Made by a program: the position numbers and the translations under genes. A stretch of 64,000 nt of DNA from contig CAYZTA010000008.1 in assembly GCA_964481145.1 (NCBI GenBank), forward strand, positions 62,001-126,000, written 5' to 3'. Of this stretch, positions 25,866 to 34,742 are shown in pieces (position 1 is the stretch's first letter; every line of letters begins with the position of its first letter). Under the pieces are notes generated by a model. The model was not told the DNA's origin and searched no databases. It saw nothing but the letters and a program-made list of their open reading frames with translations. Source of the DNA: Sandaracinus sp964481145. Its GTDB lineage: Bacteria > Myxococcota_A > Polyangia > Polyangiales > Sandaracinaceae.

Positions 25866-27128
25866 ATGCGCAGAGTGGTGGTTACGGGTGTTGGAGCGGT
25901 AAGTCCGTGTGGATCGGACGCCGAGACGACATGGAAAGCACTCCTTTCGGGCGAGAGCGGCATTGCGCCGATCACTCGTTTCGATGCAGGTGCGTTTGCC
26001 TCACGCATTGCCGGGGAGTGCCGAACGTTCGAAGTCGAGAAATATTTCGAAAAAAAGCGGGTTCGCGAGGGCGCTCGATTCATCCATCTTGCGATGGGGG
26101 CGAGTGTACAAGCGGTCGAAGCGTCTGGCTTGCTCAGAGCTCCGCTTTCAGAAGAAGAGCTCGAACGCATCGGAACGTTCATTGGTGTAGGGCTTGGTGG
26201 GCTTGGACTCATCGAGGACACCAAAGACACTTTGCGCGACAAAGGGCCTCGTAAGGTCTCTCCGTATTTCATCCCTGCGGCGATTTCGAATCTCGCGCCT
26301 GGCCAGGTTTCGATGCGATACGGGTTCAAAGGGCCGAACTACACCACGACGAGCGCTTGTTCGTCCGGTGCACACGCGGTCGGCGAAGCGTTCCGTTGGA
26401 TCCAACGTGGCGATCTCGATGTGGCGGTCGCAGGAGGCGCAGAGAGCACGATTTCGGGGCTCGGTATCGCCGGATTCACCGCGATGCGCGCGCTGAGCGA
26501 GCGGAACGACGCGCCGGCGAAGGCGAGCCGTCCTTTCGATAAGAATCGCGACGGATTCGTCGTGGCCGAAGGCGCCGGAACGCTGATTCTAGAGGAGCGC
26601 GAGCGGGCGATCGGCCGCGGCGCGACGATTCTGTGCGAAATCCTGGGCTATGGCGCGACGAGTGATGCGTATCACCTGACGCAGCCGGCTCCGGAAGGTG
26701 AAGGCGCGCAGCGCGCGATGAAGCATGCGCTTCGTGATGGGAAGATCGCGCTCGAGCGTGTCGACTACATCAACGCGCACGCGACGAGCACTCCCACGGG
26801 AGATGCACAAGAGCTCCAAGCGCTCAAGCGAGTATTCGGAGAGCGTGTGCTTGCAAAGAAACACGCGAGCGGCGTGTGGGTCTCCGCGACCAAGAGCATG
26901 ACGGGACATTTGCTCGGCGGGGCAGGTGGGATCGAAGCGGTCTTTTCTGCGCTCGCGCTACGAGACGGCGTGGTTCCGCCCACCATCAATTTGGATGAGC
27001 CGGACGAGGAAGCCGCCGGGATGGATCTCGTGCCTTTCGAGGCACGCCAACGCAAACTCGACGTGGTGCTTTCGAATAGCTTTGGATTTGGCGGAACGAA
27101 CGTGACGCTCGCTTTTGGCCACCACTAA
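25866..27128 (+). CDS. fabF: 3-oxoacyl-ACP synthase II (FabF)
   Basis: A 420-residue condensing enzyme. The catalytic triad is complete: Cys165 in TSACSSGAHA, His in NAHATSTPTGD and His in TKSMTGHLLGGAGG. The N-terminus RRVVVTGVGAVSPCG and the FGFGGTN tail are standard for KAS II. It elongates acyl-ACP with malonyl-ACP in type II fatty-acid synthesis. It lies 19 nt after acpP in the same operon, and 18 nt before rpiB. Confidence 0.96.
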   Translation: MRRVVVTGVGAVSPCGSDAETTWKALLSGESGIAPITRFDAGAFASRIAGECRTFEVEKYFEKKRVREGARFIHLAMGASVQAVEASGLLRAPLSEEELERIGTFIGVGLGGLGLIEDTKDTLRDKGPRKVSPYFIPAAISNLAPGQVSMRYGFKGPNYTTTSACSSGAHAVGEAFRWIQRGDLDVAVAGGAESTISGLGIAGFTAMRALSERNDAPAKASRPFDKNRDGFVVAEGAGTLILEERERAIGRGATILCEILGYGATSDAYHLTQPAPEGEGAQRAMKHALRDGKIALERVDYINAHATSTPTGDAQELQALKRVFGERVLAKKHASGVWVSATKSMTGHLLGGAGGIEAVFSALALRDGVVPPTINLDEPDEEAAGMDLVPFEARQRKLDVVLSNSFGFGGTNVTLAFGHH

Positions 27129-27146
27129 CTTCTCGGGGCAAACATC

Positions 27147-27605
27147 ATGATGACCCACTCGATTGTCGTAGCGGCGGATCATGCGGGTCTTTCACTCAAA
27201 GACGAGGTCGTGAGCGCGCTGCGGGAGAGGGGTCACGACATCGTGGACCTGGGCACTCACGATGCGCAATCGGTCGATTATCCCGATTATGCACATCAAG
27301 CTTCGCACCTCGTTCATGAGGGAAAACATCGGTTCGCTGTGCTGATGTGTGGCAGCGGTGTGGGAATGTCGATCGCTGCGAACAAGCATCCTGGAATTCG
27401 CGCCGTGGTGTGCAGTGAGCCCTACAGCGCCGCGATGGCACGTCGCCACAACGACGCAAACGTGCTCTGCATGGGTGCGCGTGTGGTGGGACCGGGGCTC
27501 GCGCTGGAAATTTTGGATGCGTTTCTTGCGCAAGAGTTCGAAGGGGGTCGCCACTCGCGTCGAGTTGGCAAGCTAGAGAGCTCTTGCTCAACGCAAAAAT
27601 CGTGA
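27147..27605 (+). CDS. rpiB: Ribose-5-phosphate isomerase B
   Basis: A 152-residue RpiB/LacAB-family sugar-phosphate isomerase: VVAADHAGLSLKDEV at the N-terminus, CGSGVGMSIAANK with catalytic Cys68, and RRHNDANVLCMGARVVG. It interconverts ribose-5-P and ribulose-5-P in the non-oxidative pentose-phosphate branch. Two ATGs (27147, 27150) are possible starts. It is placed directly behind fabF and its stop overlaps a possible GTG start of the next small gene (GTGA). Confidence 0.93.
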   Translation: MMTHSIVVAADHAGLSLKDEVVSALRERGHDIVDLGTHDAQSVDYPDYAHQASHLVHEGKHRFAVLMCGSGVGMSIAANKHPGIRAVVCSEPYSAAMARRHNDANVLCMGARVVGPGLALEILDAFLAQEFEGGRHSRRVGKLESSCSTQKS

Positions 27606-27799
27606 GACTCCCGGTCGATCAGCGTTTTCGAGAGGAGCGCGAGCACTTTTCATTTCGCTTTCATTGCGAAGATTGCGCGCTCTTCGACGCTGCGCGCAAC
27701 GCATGCGCACACGGCTATCCGACCCAAGAACATCGACGACCCGAGCACGAGAGCGAAGATACGGGTGTCGTGTTTTGCAAAGATTTCGAGCTGTTCTGA
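27584..27799 (+). CDS. Small four-Cys protein
   Basis: A 71-residue protein if it begins at TTG 27584, or 65 residues from GTG 27602, which overlaps the rpiB stop by four bases and looks translationally coupled. The protein has CEDCALFDAARNACAHGYP and a fourth Cys in VVFCKDFEL, a CxxC-x(9)-C-x(n)-C spacing suited to a zinc or iron-sulfur site, plus an acidic, His-containing middle. I recognise the general style as a small conserved protein of unknown function. Being coupled with rpiB makes it likely to be expressed. Confidence 0.6.
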   Translation: MLNAKIVRLPVDQRFREEREHFSFRFHCEDCALFDAARNACAHGYPTQEHRRPEHESEDTGVVFCKDFELF

Positions 27800-27801
27800 G
27801 G

Positions 27802-27828
27802 CGGATCACGCGGATCACGCGGATGACG
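27802..27828. repeat. Three 9-bp tandem units between convergent genes
   Basis: cggatcacg, cggatcacg and cggatgacg lie end to end across the 15-base gap between two convergent genes and into the last codons of the minus-strand one. It may be a small replication-slippage product. Confidence 0.7.
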
Positions 27829-28360
27829 AGACGAGGCGTGTTCGCATGACGTACTCGATTCCAGCAACGAGTCCGATGATGGCAGCGAACACGGACGCCA
27901 CGATGGCCACGTCCATCCGATTCACGAGCACGGCGACAATCACGACGAACTGAGCGATCGTCGTCAGCTTGCCGCTCGGGCGTGCGCGGTAATCGATGGA
28001 TCGTTGGGCGCGCCCGGGCATGATCCAGTGCGCGATGATGAGCGGCACGACCACGGCTTCGCGCACCGCGGTCAAAACGACGAGCCACCACGGAGGCTCA
28101 TGAACGATGGCAATCGCGATGAGAAGGGCGACGATGAAGACCTTGTCGCAGAGAGGGTCGAGCCACGCGCCAATCTGCGGGTCGGCATTGGCTCGTCGCG
28201 CCAAGAGTCCATCGAGCGCATCCGAGAGGGCGGCCGCCACCATGAGCAACAGAAGCACGGGGAGCTCGTCTCGATACACGAGGACCAAGATCCCGAGCGG
28301 AATTCGCACGAGACTCAGGAGATTCCACGGCTGTGCAAGCTCATGTGCGAGCGAGCGCAA
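27815..28360 (-). CDS. CDP-alcohol phosphatidyltransferase (PgsA-like)
   Basis: A 181-residue integral membrane enzyme with TTG start. The CDP-alcohol phosphotransferase signature is complete: SDALDGLLARR, then GAWLDPLCDK (D-x2-DG-x2-AR-x8-9-G-x3-D-x3-D). About five or six hydrophobic helices follow (LLLLMVAAAL, VFIVALLIAIAIV, FVVIVAVLV). The likely reaction is phosphatidylglycerophosphate synthesis (CDP-diacylglycerol + glycerol-3-P) but CDP-alcohol substrate choice is not certain. Convergent with the four-Cys gene and divergent from the Ser/Thr kinase; the AT-rich stretch at 28380-28400 is a plausible promoter. Confidence 0.85.
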   Translation of the reverse strand: MRSLAHELAQPWNLLSLVRIPLGILVLVYRDELPVLLLLMVAAALSDALDGLLARRANADPQIGAWLDPLCDKVFIVALLIAIAIVHEPPWWLVVLTAVREAVVVPLIIAHWIMPGRAQRSIDYRARPSGKLTTIAQFVVIVAVLVNRMDVAIVASVFAAIIGLVAGIEYVMRTRLVSSSA

Positions 28361-28486
28361 GAAAGCCTCATCGCGTTTCTGTTCGTATTTTACATTTATT
28401 CCCCGTGAACGCAGGCACCAGGGTGCACACGATCTCGAAATGACGGGAATTTCGCCCTCTGTGAGGGTTTCCGTTAGCGTCCGCCC

Positions 28487-30007
28487 GTGGGCACCCTGGC
28501 TGCCATCGATCGTACTCTCCGCGACTCCCCGGGTTTATCACACGATTCGGACACGGTGGATCGCATCGAGACACCACAAGGCCGTCTCGACGTTCGGTGT
28601 CCTGTCTGTGGCGAACATTTTCCGGCGACGTATGTCGTTTGCCCACGTGATGCAACGCCTCTCGGAGTCGTGAACTCTGAGAGTGATCCGCTGTTGGGAA
28701 CCATCATCGCGGGGACGTATCGGCTCGTTCGTGTGCTTGGGCGTGGGGGTATGGGGCGGCTTTACGAAGCCGAACACACACGCATCGGTCGTCGATTCGC
28801 CATCAAGGTCCTGCATGAATCGCATGCCGATAAACCCGATGCGTTGCGACGCTTCGAACGTGAAGCTCATGCGCTCTCACGCATTCGTTCCGAGCATGTG
28901 CTCGACATCGTCGATGTGTTGCGCACCTCCGATGGCCGAATGGCCATCGTGACGGCGTTTCTCGAAGGCGAGGATCTGCAACGTCGCCTCGATCGGGTGG
29001 GGCGATTGCCAGTCGACGAAGCCATCGCCCTGGTCGAGCAGCTGTGCCGTGGTCTCGCTGCCGCGCATGCCGCATCGGTGGTTCATCGTGATCTGAAGCC
29101 ATCGAACCTCTTCCTGGAACCCACGCCCGACGGCCGTATCACCCTCAAAATTCTCGATTTTGGTGTCGCGAAGCTCGCGTCGGAGGACGACATGACCCGC
29201 ACGGGGGTTGTGCTCGGAACCCCCGCGTACATGGCTCCCGAGCAAGCGCGAGGAAGCGCGCTCGCCGGTCCCCGGAGCGACATCTACGCGACCGGTGCGG
29301 TGCTTTATCGCATGGTCACGGGACACATGCCTTATGAGGAGACGGAGCCCGGAGCAACACTGGCGAAGCTTCTCGCGCAAGCACCTCCCCCGCCGCGCGC
29401 ACTCGTGAACGACATTCCACTCGCCGTCGAGGTCGTGATTCACGAAGCCATGGCCCGCGATCCGAACGAGCGACCATCCACCGCACTCGAGCTTCTGCGT
29501 GAGATCCACGCGATTCGTCCGAATGGAGGCGAGCCCCCGAAGCTTCCGAAAGAGATCGCTCTGCACGCAGAGAAGATGGAGCGGGACGCAAAGCGCGCGC
29601 GGCCAGCGGCGTTTGCATGGGCGCTGCTCACGGTTGTTTCAATCGGCGCACTCACGGCGAGTGCGATCTCCGGTGCCGCAACATTCACGCTTCTTTCCGA
29701 AGCACAGAAGGCGCTCGTGCAGGCGCTTTCGATTGTCGGAGGGCTCGGAGCGGGGATCGCGAGCTTGGTCGCCCTCGCGCGATGGATGTCACCTCGATGG
29801 ACGAGTGCCCCAGCGGTTCGACACGCCAACACACGGTTGCAACGCGGTGTCGTGGCGGGACTTTCGGTCATCGGATGTGCAGCCCTCAATCGACTCGGGT
29901 TCGATGCGATGCTCGGTGAGCCGCTTTGCGGCTCAGGGGCGGCTTTGCTCGCCGTGTTTGCGGTGGGAGGCCTCGGGAGTTGGCTTGCCGCGCGCGGGCC
30001 GTCCTGA
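28487..30007 (+). CDS. Membrane Ser/Thr protein kinase with N-terminal zinc ribbon
   Basis: A 506-residue eukaryote-type kinase, GTG start. An N-terminal half zinc ribbon, CPVCGEHFPATYVVCPRD (38-55), is typical of myxobacterial kinases. The kinase domain spans about 72-345 with LGRGGMGRLYEAE, AIKVL, HRDLKPSNLF (catalytic loop), DFGVAKL and GTPAYMAPEQ, all residues intact. The C-terminal 130 residues hold about four membrane helices with no periplasmic sensor domain, so any signal must come from inside the membrane or the cytoplasm. It is convergent with pilS (2-base gap), but the targets are unknown. Confidence 0.9.
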   Translation: MGTLAAIDRTLRDSPGLSHDSDTVDRIETPQGRLDVRCPVCGEHFPATYVVCPRDATPLGVVNSESDPLLGTIIAGTYRLVRVLGRGGMGRLYEAEHTRIGRRFAIKVLHESHADKPDALRRFEREAHALSRIRSEHVLDIVDVLRTSDGRMAIVTAFLEGEDLQRRLDRVGRLPVDEAIALVEQLCRGLAAAHAASVVHRDLKPSNLFLEPTPDGRITLKILDFGVAKLASEDDMTRTGVVLGTPAYMAPEQARGSALAGPRSDIYATGAVLYRMVTGHMPYEETEPGATLAKLLAQAPPPPRALVNDIPLAVEVVIHEAMARDPNERPSTALELLREIHAIRPNGGEPPKLPKEIALHAEKMERDAKRARPAAFAWALLTVVSIGALTASAISGAATFTLLSEAQKALVQALSIVGGLGAGIASLVALARWMSPRWTSAPAVRHANTRLQRGVVAGLSVIGCAALNRLGFDAMLGEPLCGSGAALLAVFAVGGLGSWLAARGPS

Positions 30008-30009
30008 GG

Positions 30010-31683
30010 TCATTGCGCCGCGGGATCGCTGTTCGGACGCGATGGTGGAAGAATCACGCGAAAAAGTGCGCCTTCTCCTTCTTTGCTGAGGACTTCGATA
30101 TGCCCACCATGGGCATCGACGATTTGTTTGACGAGAGCGAGGCCGAGGCCCACGCCATGTCTCCTCTTCGTGAAGAACATATCGAAGAGCCTATGCTGGT
30201 CTTCGACAGAAATTCCTTTTCCGTGATCCTCGACCTCGACGGTGGGCGCACCTTCGATGGAATCGACGCGCACCAGAACGAAGTTGCCTCGCTCTGAAAA
30301 TTGCACCGCATTTTTCAGTAAATTCCAGAGCACCTGACGGAGTTGTGCGGGGTCTGCATGAGAACGCAGCGCGCTTATCTTCGTTTCGAATCGAACATCG
30401 ACTCCCGCCGCGGCCGAAAGCCCTCGCTTGGCCACATCGACGACGTCTCTTGCGAGCGCAACGACATCCACCGCGGTGCGTTCTGGTTGTGCAGGCAGCC
30501 CGACTTCGAGCATCGTCGTCACGAGTTCGTTGAGACGTTCGACCTCTTTGATCACCATTCCAAGAAGCTTTTTGTCTTCGTCCGAGAGCTGCTCTGCGTC
30601 GCGCACGAGTTCGACCGAGCCTGAAATCGAGCCGAGGGGATTTCGGATCTCGTGCGCCAGACCAGCCGCGAGTCGACCGAGCACGGCCAAACGTTCAGCG
30701 CGCTCCGCTTTTTCACGGAGCTGAGTGATTTCGCTCAAGTCTTGGAAGAGCACAAGAGAGCCGCGCAAGATGCCATCGGCACCCACCAAGGGGCTGCGCG
30801 TAAAGCCAACGGGAAAATCCGTTCCATCTTCGCGTTTGGCCATTCCTTCATTTCGCTCGCCGGCTTCCGAAGTGGCGGCGCAGGGGAATATCTCGTCGAG
30901 CTTCGTGCCGACGAGCTGCTCCTCTTGGGTGCCAAGGATGCGTGCTCCGGCGCGATTGATCGTGTGGATCTTTGATTCGAGATCCGTGGTGATGAGACCC
31001 GAACCAAGCGAGCGCACGATGTCTTCGGTGAGCCGCGCATAGTTGGCGGCGTTTTCGTGGGCAGCCTGTAGTTCTCCGCCCGCTCGACGCAAGCGTTCGC
31101 TGAGGACATTGGCAAGAATCCCGACGAGGAAGAGGCCGACGATGTTTCGGAGCAACGCGACGCCGAATTCCGAGGGGGCTTTGATGCCAAAAAGATCATT
31201 GGCATCGAGAAAATAAGGGCCACCAGGGACGGAGATTCCGATCGCGAGGTAAAGCACTCCCGCAAGCCCCGCCGTCATGGCCGCGACCCGTGGTCCGCTG
31301 ATCAGCGCCGCAATGAGGATCACCACCCCGAAAAGAAAACTGAACGAGCTCAGCGCGCCCCCGGTCATCCAGACGAGCACACTCGTCGTGGTGAGATCGA
31401 TCGCGAGTTGGACAATGACGAGAGATGGAAGCGCGTTTCCTCGCTCGAGCCAGACAAGCGACAACAAGGACGTCGCGTAGATTCCGAGCACGAGCGTGCT
31501 GAGGGCATTGCCCGAAAGGTCTCCGCCTCCGAGCACCAACGATCCGCCAAAGAGCACCGTGGTGACAATCAAACGTCCCGCGACGAGCCATGACAGACGA
31601 CGACGGACGGCCTGCCAGTCGCTGTCGGAGGGAGGAGCGACCGGAGGATCCGTGGTTCGTGTGAAGAATGATTGCGAACTCAT
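30010..31683 (-). CDS. pilS: PilS-like sensor histidine kinase
   Basis: A 557-residue sensor kinase. Six membrane helices (about 30-190) have only short loops, then a PAS domain (LGSGLITTDLESKIHTINRAG) and the HisKA dimerisation domain with the H-box LAAGLAHEIRNPLGS. The ATPase follows with LWNLLKNAVQFS (N), VEDHGKGIS (G1) and HGVGLGLALVKQIVDAHGG (G2). Six-helix kinases of this layout next to pilC are PilS, which with PilR controls pilin. It lies 26 bases downstream of pilC. No pilR follows it, unlike in Myxococcus; the next gene is a convergent kinase, so its partner must be elsewhere. Confidence 0.85.
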   Translation of the reverse strand: MSSQSFFTRTTDPPVAPPSDSDWQAVRRRLSWLVAGRLIVTTVLFGGSLVLGGGDLSGNALSTLVLGIYATSLLSLVWLERGNALPSLVIVQLAIDLTTTSVLVWMTGGALSSFSFLFGVVILIAALISGPRVAAMTAGLAGVLYLAIGISVPGGPYFLDANDLFGIKAPSEFGVALLRNIVGLFLVGILANVLSERLRRAGGELQAAHENAANYARLTEDIVRSLGSGLITTDLESKIHTINRAGARILGTQEEQLVGTKLDEIFPCAATSEAGERNEGMAKREDGTDFPVGFTRSPLVGADGILRGSLVLFQDLSEITQLREKAERAERLAVLGRLAAGLAHEIRNPLGSISGSVELVRDAEQLSDEDKKLLGMVIKEVERLNELVTTMLEVGLPAQPERTAVDVVALARDVVDVAKRGLSAAAGVDVRFETKISALRSHADPAQLRQVLWNLLKNAVQFSERGNFVLVRVDSIEGAPTVEVEDHGKGISVEDQHRLFDMFFTKRRHGVGLGLALVKQIVDAHGGHIEVLSKEGEGALFRVILPPSRPNSDPAAQ

Positions 31684-31708
31684 GGTCGTTCGACCATCGC
31701 ATGAATCG

Positions 31709-32920
31709 CTAATCGGCCTGGATTTTCCCAGCGATATCGAAGATGGGCAAGTACATCGCGATCAGCATCACACCCACCATCCCGCCGATGACGACCATCA
31801 TGATTGGTTCGAGCATCGACGTCAGACCCGCCACTGCCACATCGACCTCTTCCTCGTAAAAGTCGGCAATTTTGTTGAGCATCTGATCGAGAGCGCCCGT
31901 GGCTTCACCCACGCCGATCATCTGCACGACCATGGGAGGAAACACCTTCGTTTCCATGAGCGGATCGGCCATGGTGCGACCTTCACGGATTTTGTCGGCC
32001 GTCGCGCGGATGGCTTCTTCGACGACGAGATTGCCCGAGGCTTTGCCAACGATATCGAGTGCATCGAGGATGGGCACCCCCGATGCGAGCAAGGTTCCGA
32101 GCGTGCGTGTGAACCGCGAAACCGCAATCTTTCTCATCACGGGTCCGAGGATCGGCACTTCGAGAAGGAATCGATGCCAGAATTTCTTTCCTCCAGGGGC
32201 CCGATAGCTCCACACGATGCCGCCCACGGTGCCACTGACAGCGCCGAAGATGTAAATGATATTTGCGATGAAGAACTCGGACATATCGACGACGAACTGA
32301 GTGATCCCAGGGAGCTCGTCGGCCGCGCCCATGTCCTCGAACATCGATTGGAAGCTTGGGATGACGAAGGTCAAAAGGACGGTCATCACGCCGAGCGCGA
32401 TAACTAAAATCGACGTTGGGTAGACGAGCGCGCTTCGAACCTGACGCTTCAGTTTCACGCGCTTTTCGATATAGATGGCGAGGCGTTGGAGGATGGTGTC
32501 GAGGATGCCGCCGATCTCTCCAGCTGCGACGAGGTTGACGAAAAGCTCGTCGAAGACCTTGGGATGTCGACGCAGTGCGTCCGAAAATGTCGACCCTTGT
32601 TCGACCGTGCCTTTGATGTCCTTCAGAATGCGGCCAAACGCTTTGTTCTCCCCCTGTGCAGAGAGCAAGTCGAGGCACTGCACGAGCGGCAAACCGGCGT
32701 CGATCATCGTCGCGAACTGACGAATGAAGACGACGAGCTCCTTTTCGGACACGGGAGAGCCGAACGTGATGTTGATTTCACGAGGTTTCTTTTTGACGCG
32801 GGTCGGCGTGAGATTCTGCGCTTTGAGGCGATTTTGGACGGAAAGCTCCGAATCGGCCTCCATCACGCCTTTGCGCACCTCACCAGCGCGCGTACGCGCC
32901 TCCCAGACCCACTCCTGCAT
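31709..32920 (-). CDS. pilC: Type IV pilus inner-membrane platform protein PilC
   Basis: A 403-residue GspF/PilC-family protein. Two homologous cytoplasmic helical domains (about 70-190 and 270-390; FIRQFATMIDAGLPLVQCLD and SRFTRTLGTLLASGVPILDAL) alternate with three membrane segments (SALVYPTSILVIALGVMTVLL; FIANIIYIFGAVSGTVGGIVW; MEPIMMVVIGGMVGVMLIAM). It is the platform that couples PilB/PilT ATPases to pilus assembly. The N-terminus WVWEARTRAGEVRKGVMEA is typical. pilB and pilT, usually upstream, are replaced here by glpD (61-base gap). Confidence 0.93.
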   Translation of the reverse strand: MQEWVWEARTRAGEVRKGVMEADSELSVQNRLKAQNLTPTRVKKKPREINITFGSPVSEKELVVFIRQFATMIDAGLPLVQCLDLLSAQGENKAFGRILKDIKGTVEQGSTFSDALRRHPKVFDELFVNLVAAGEIGGILDTILQRLAIYIEKRVKLKRQVRSALVYPTSILVIALGVMTVLLTFVIPSFQSMFEDMGAADELPGITQFVVDMSEFFIANIIYIFGAVSGTVGGIVWSYRAPGGKKFWHRFLLEVPILGPVMRKIAVSRFTRTLGTLLASGVPILDALDIVGKASGNLVVEEAIRATADKIREGRTMADPLMETKVFPPMVVQMIGVGEATGALDQMLNKIADFYEEEVDVAVAGLTSMLEPIMMVVIGGMVGVMLIAMYLPIFDIAGKIQAD

Positions 32921-32981
32921 CGAAGGGTGATCGTATGCGACGAGCGACCGTTACGTCAAAAGAGAACAGGAGGACTGTGCT

Positions 32982-34727
32982 TTATTCGCGTTGCCAGCGT
33001 CGCGAAAGTGCGACTTCGTCACGGTACCGTTGAAGTTCACGATGGCGCGTCGCCTCATCCCAAGAGAGGCACGCGGCGAGGCAATCGGCAACTCGCTCTG
33101 CGCATCCAAGGCCCTGGTCGACGTCCCGATAAAAGAGTTGGGTGCGTCGGATGAGCACATCGCATACAGTGGCCGCGAACTCGTTCGTGGCTGCGTACTC
33201 GACCTGCGCGAGGATCTCTGGTCGATCGGGGATGAGACGCGACGCGAGCTCGGGCCGCTCTTTGCAGAGCTGCGCGATGTTCAGAGCACACATCCCATAG
33301 ACTTGGGCAAGAGGAAGCGAAAGATCGCGCGAAAGCGTGCCCCCGCTCGCCTCTTCGACCTGTGCAGCAACCTTCGCCACGTCATCATCTTCGGGCCATC
33401 CATCGGCACCAGGAAGCGGCGTGCGTTCGGTTCGGGACACTGCGAGATCGCGTCCACGCAGCGCTCCCGAGAGCTCGAGCAGTTGTATGGCGGTCTCGAC
33501 GACTTCGGCGCTCATACGGCGATAGGTCGTGAGCTTGCCTCCGGCCACAGTGATGATCCCATCCTGTCCGACGACGATTTTGTGTTCGCGGCTGACGTTC
33601 GATTCTCTCGCCCCCTCGACTTCACCAATCAACGGACGGAGCCCCGCCCAGGTGGCGATCACATCACCACGCTCCAAGAGGTGTTCTGGGAAATACGCGT
33701 GGCTCGCCGAGAGCAAGTATTCGACGTCGTCACGCGTGGCATGCACGGACGATGGATCGCCCGAATCATCGGTGTCTGTCGTGCCGATATAGGAGCGGTC
33801 TCCCCACGGGATCGCAAAGAGGACGCGCTGATCGCGCGGATGAAAGCACACCACCGCATGGGCGAGCGGGAGCTTCGCGCGATCGACCACGATATGCACG
33901 CCCTTGGTGGTGCGGAGCATTCGAGGGATTTCGTGAGGGCCTACCGCTTCGGCATCTGCATCGGAGTCTTCGCGCGGCAAGGCGAGGGTGCGATCGGTCC
34001 ATGGGCCAGTGGCGTTGATGACGGCGGCCGCGCGAATCACGGTGGTCTTGCCTGTCAACTCGTCACGCACGAGGGCACCGCGCACCCGTCCACGTTCAAC
34101 GATGAAATGCTCGACTTTGGTCCAGGTGGAGATCGTGGCTCCAGCGTGCGCCGCGTCGAGCGCGGTTTCGAGCGTCAAGCGCGCATCATCCGTTGAACAA
34201 TCGTAATAGAGCGGTGCCCCTTTGAGCCCGTCGCGACGGAGCGCAGGCTCTTCCTTTTCGACGTCCGCAGGAGTCAACGTGCGATGACGACGCGGGGAAC
34301 GGAAAAGAGAGAGACCGTCATAGAGCCACATGCCGGCTTTGATCGTGAGGAGATTTCTCCGACTCTCTTTATAGACAGGGAAAAGGAAGCCGAGTGGGTG
34401 CACGAGGTGCGGCGCCAAATCCATGAGAATTCGTCGCTCGCTGACAGACTCGAAGACGAGCGCGACTTCGTACTGCTCGAGATACCGGAGTCCGCCATGA
34501 ATGAGCTTGCTCGAGCGCGAACTCGTTCCAAAAGCGAGGTCGTTCATCTCGACGAGGACGACGGAGAGCCCGCGCCGAGCAGCATCGCGCGCAATGCCGG
34601 CGCCATTGATTCCACCCCCCACGATCAGCAAATCGACGTGGTCTTTGTTGGGGGTGGAAGGCAGTCCCGAACGTGATGAGAGCCGTTTCCAAATCGCATC
34701 TCGGGAGAACGTATCTGCCTTGGTCAT
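32982..34727 (-). CDS. glpD: Aerobic glycerol-3-phosphate dehydrogenase
   Basis: A 581-residue FAD-dependent dehydrogenase. The dinucleotide loop is LLIVGGGINGAGIARDAARRG (32-53), followed by NDLAFGTSSRSSKLIHGGLRYLEQYE, the GlpD signature. FAIPWGDRSYIGTTDTD and AGLRPLIGE-ending motifs (WAGLRPLIG) and VAGGKLTTYRRMSAEV are also present; the C-terminal helical domain is intact. It oxidises glycerol-3-phosphate to dihydroxyacetone-phosphate and feeds electrons to quinone at the membrane. No glpK/glpF is nearby. It sits 15 bases after an FAD oxidoreductase gene, so the purM-oxidoreductase-glpD set may be one operon. Confidence 0.94.
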   Translation of the reverse strand: MTKADTFSRDAIWKRLSSRSGLPSTPNKDHVDLLIVGGGINGAGIARDAARRGLSVVLVEMNDLAFGTSSRSSKLIHGGLRYLEQYEVALVFESVSERRILMDLAPHLVHPLGFLFPVYKESRRNLLTIKAGMWLYDGLSLFRSPRRHRTLTPADVEKEEPALRRDGLKGAPLYYDCSTDDARLTLETALDAAHAGATISTWTKVEHFIVERGRVRGALVRDELTGKTTVIRAAAVINATGPWTDRTLALPREDSDADAEAVGPHEIPRMLRTTKGVHIVVDRAKLPLAHAVVCFHPRDQRVLFAIPWGDRSYIGTTDTDDSGDPSSVHATRDDVEYLLSASHAYFPEHLLERGDVIATWAGLRPLIGEVEGARESNVSREHKIVVGQDGIITVAGGKLTTYRRMSAEVVETAIQLLELSGALRGRDLAVSRTERTPLPGADGWPEDDDVAKVAAQVEEASGGTLSRDLSLPLAQVYGMCALNIAQLCKERPELASRLIPDRPEILAQVEYAATNEFAATVCDVLIRRTQLFYRDVDQGLGCAERVADCLAACLSWDEATRHRELQRYRDEVALSRRWQRE

Positions 34728-34742
34728 CGCAAGCTTTATGAG

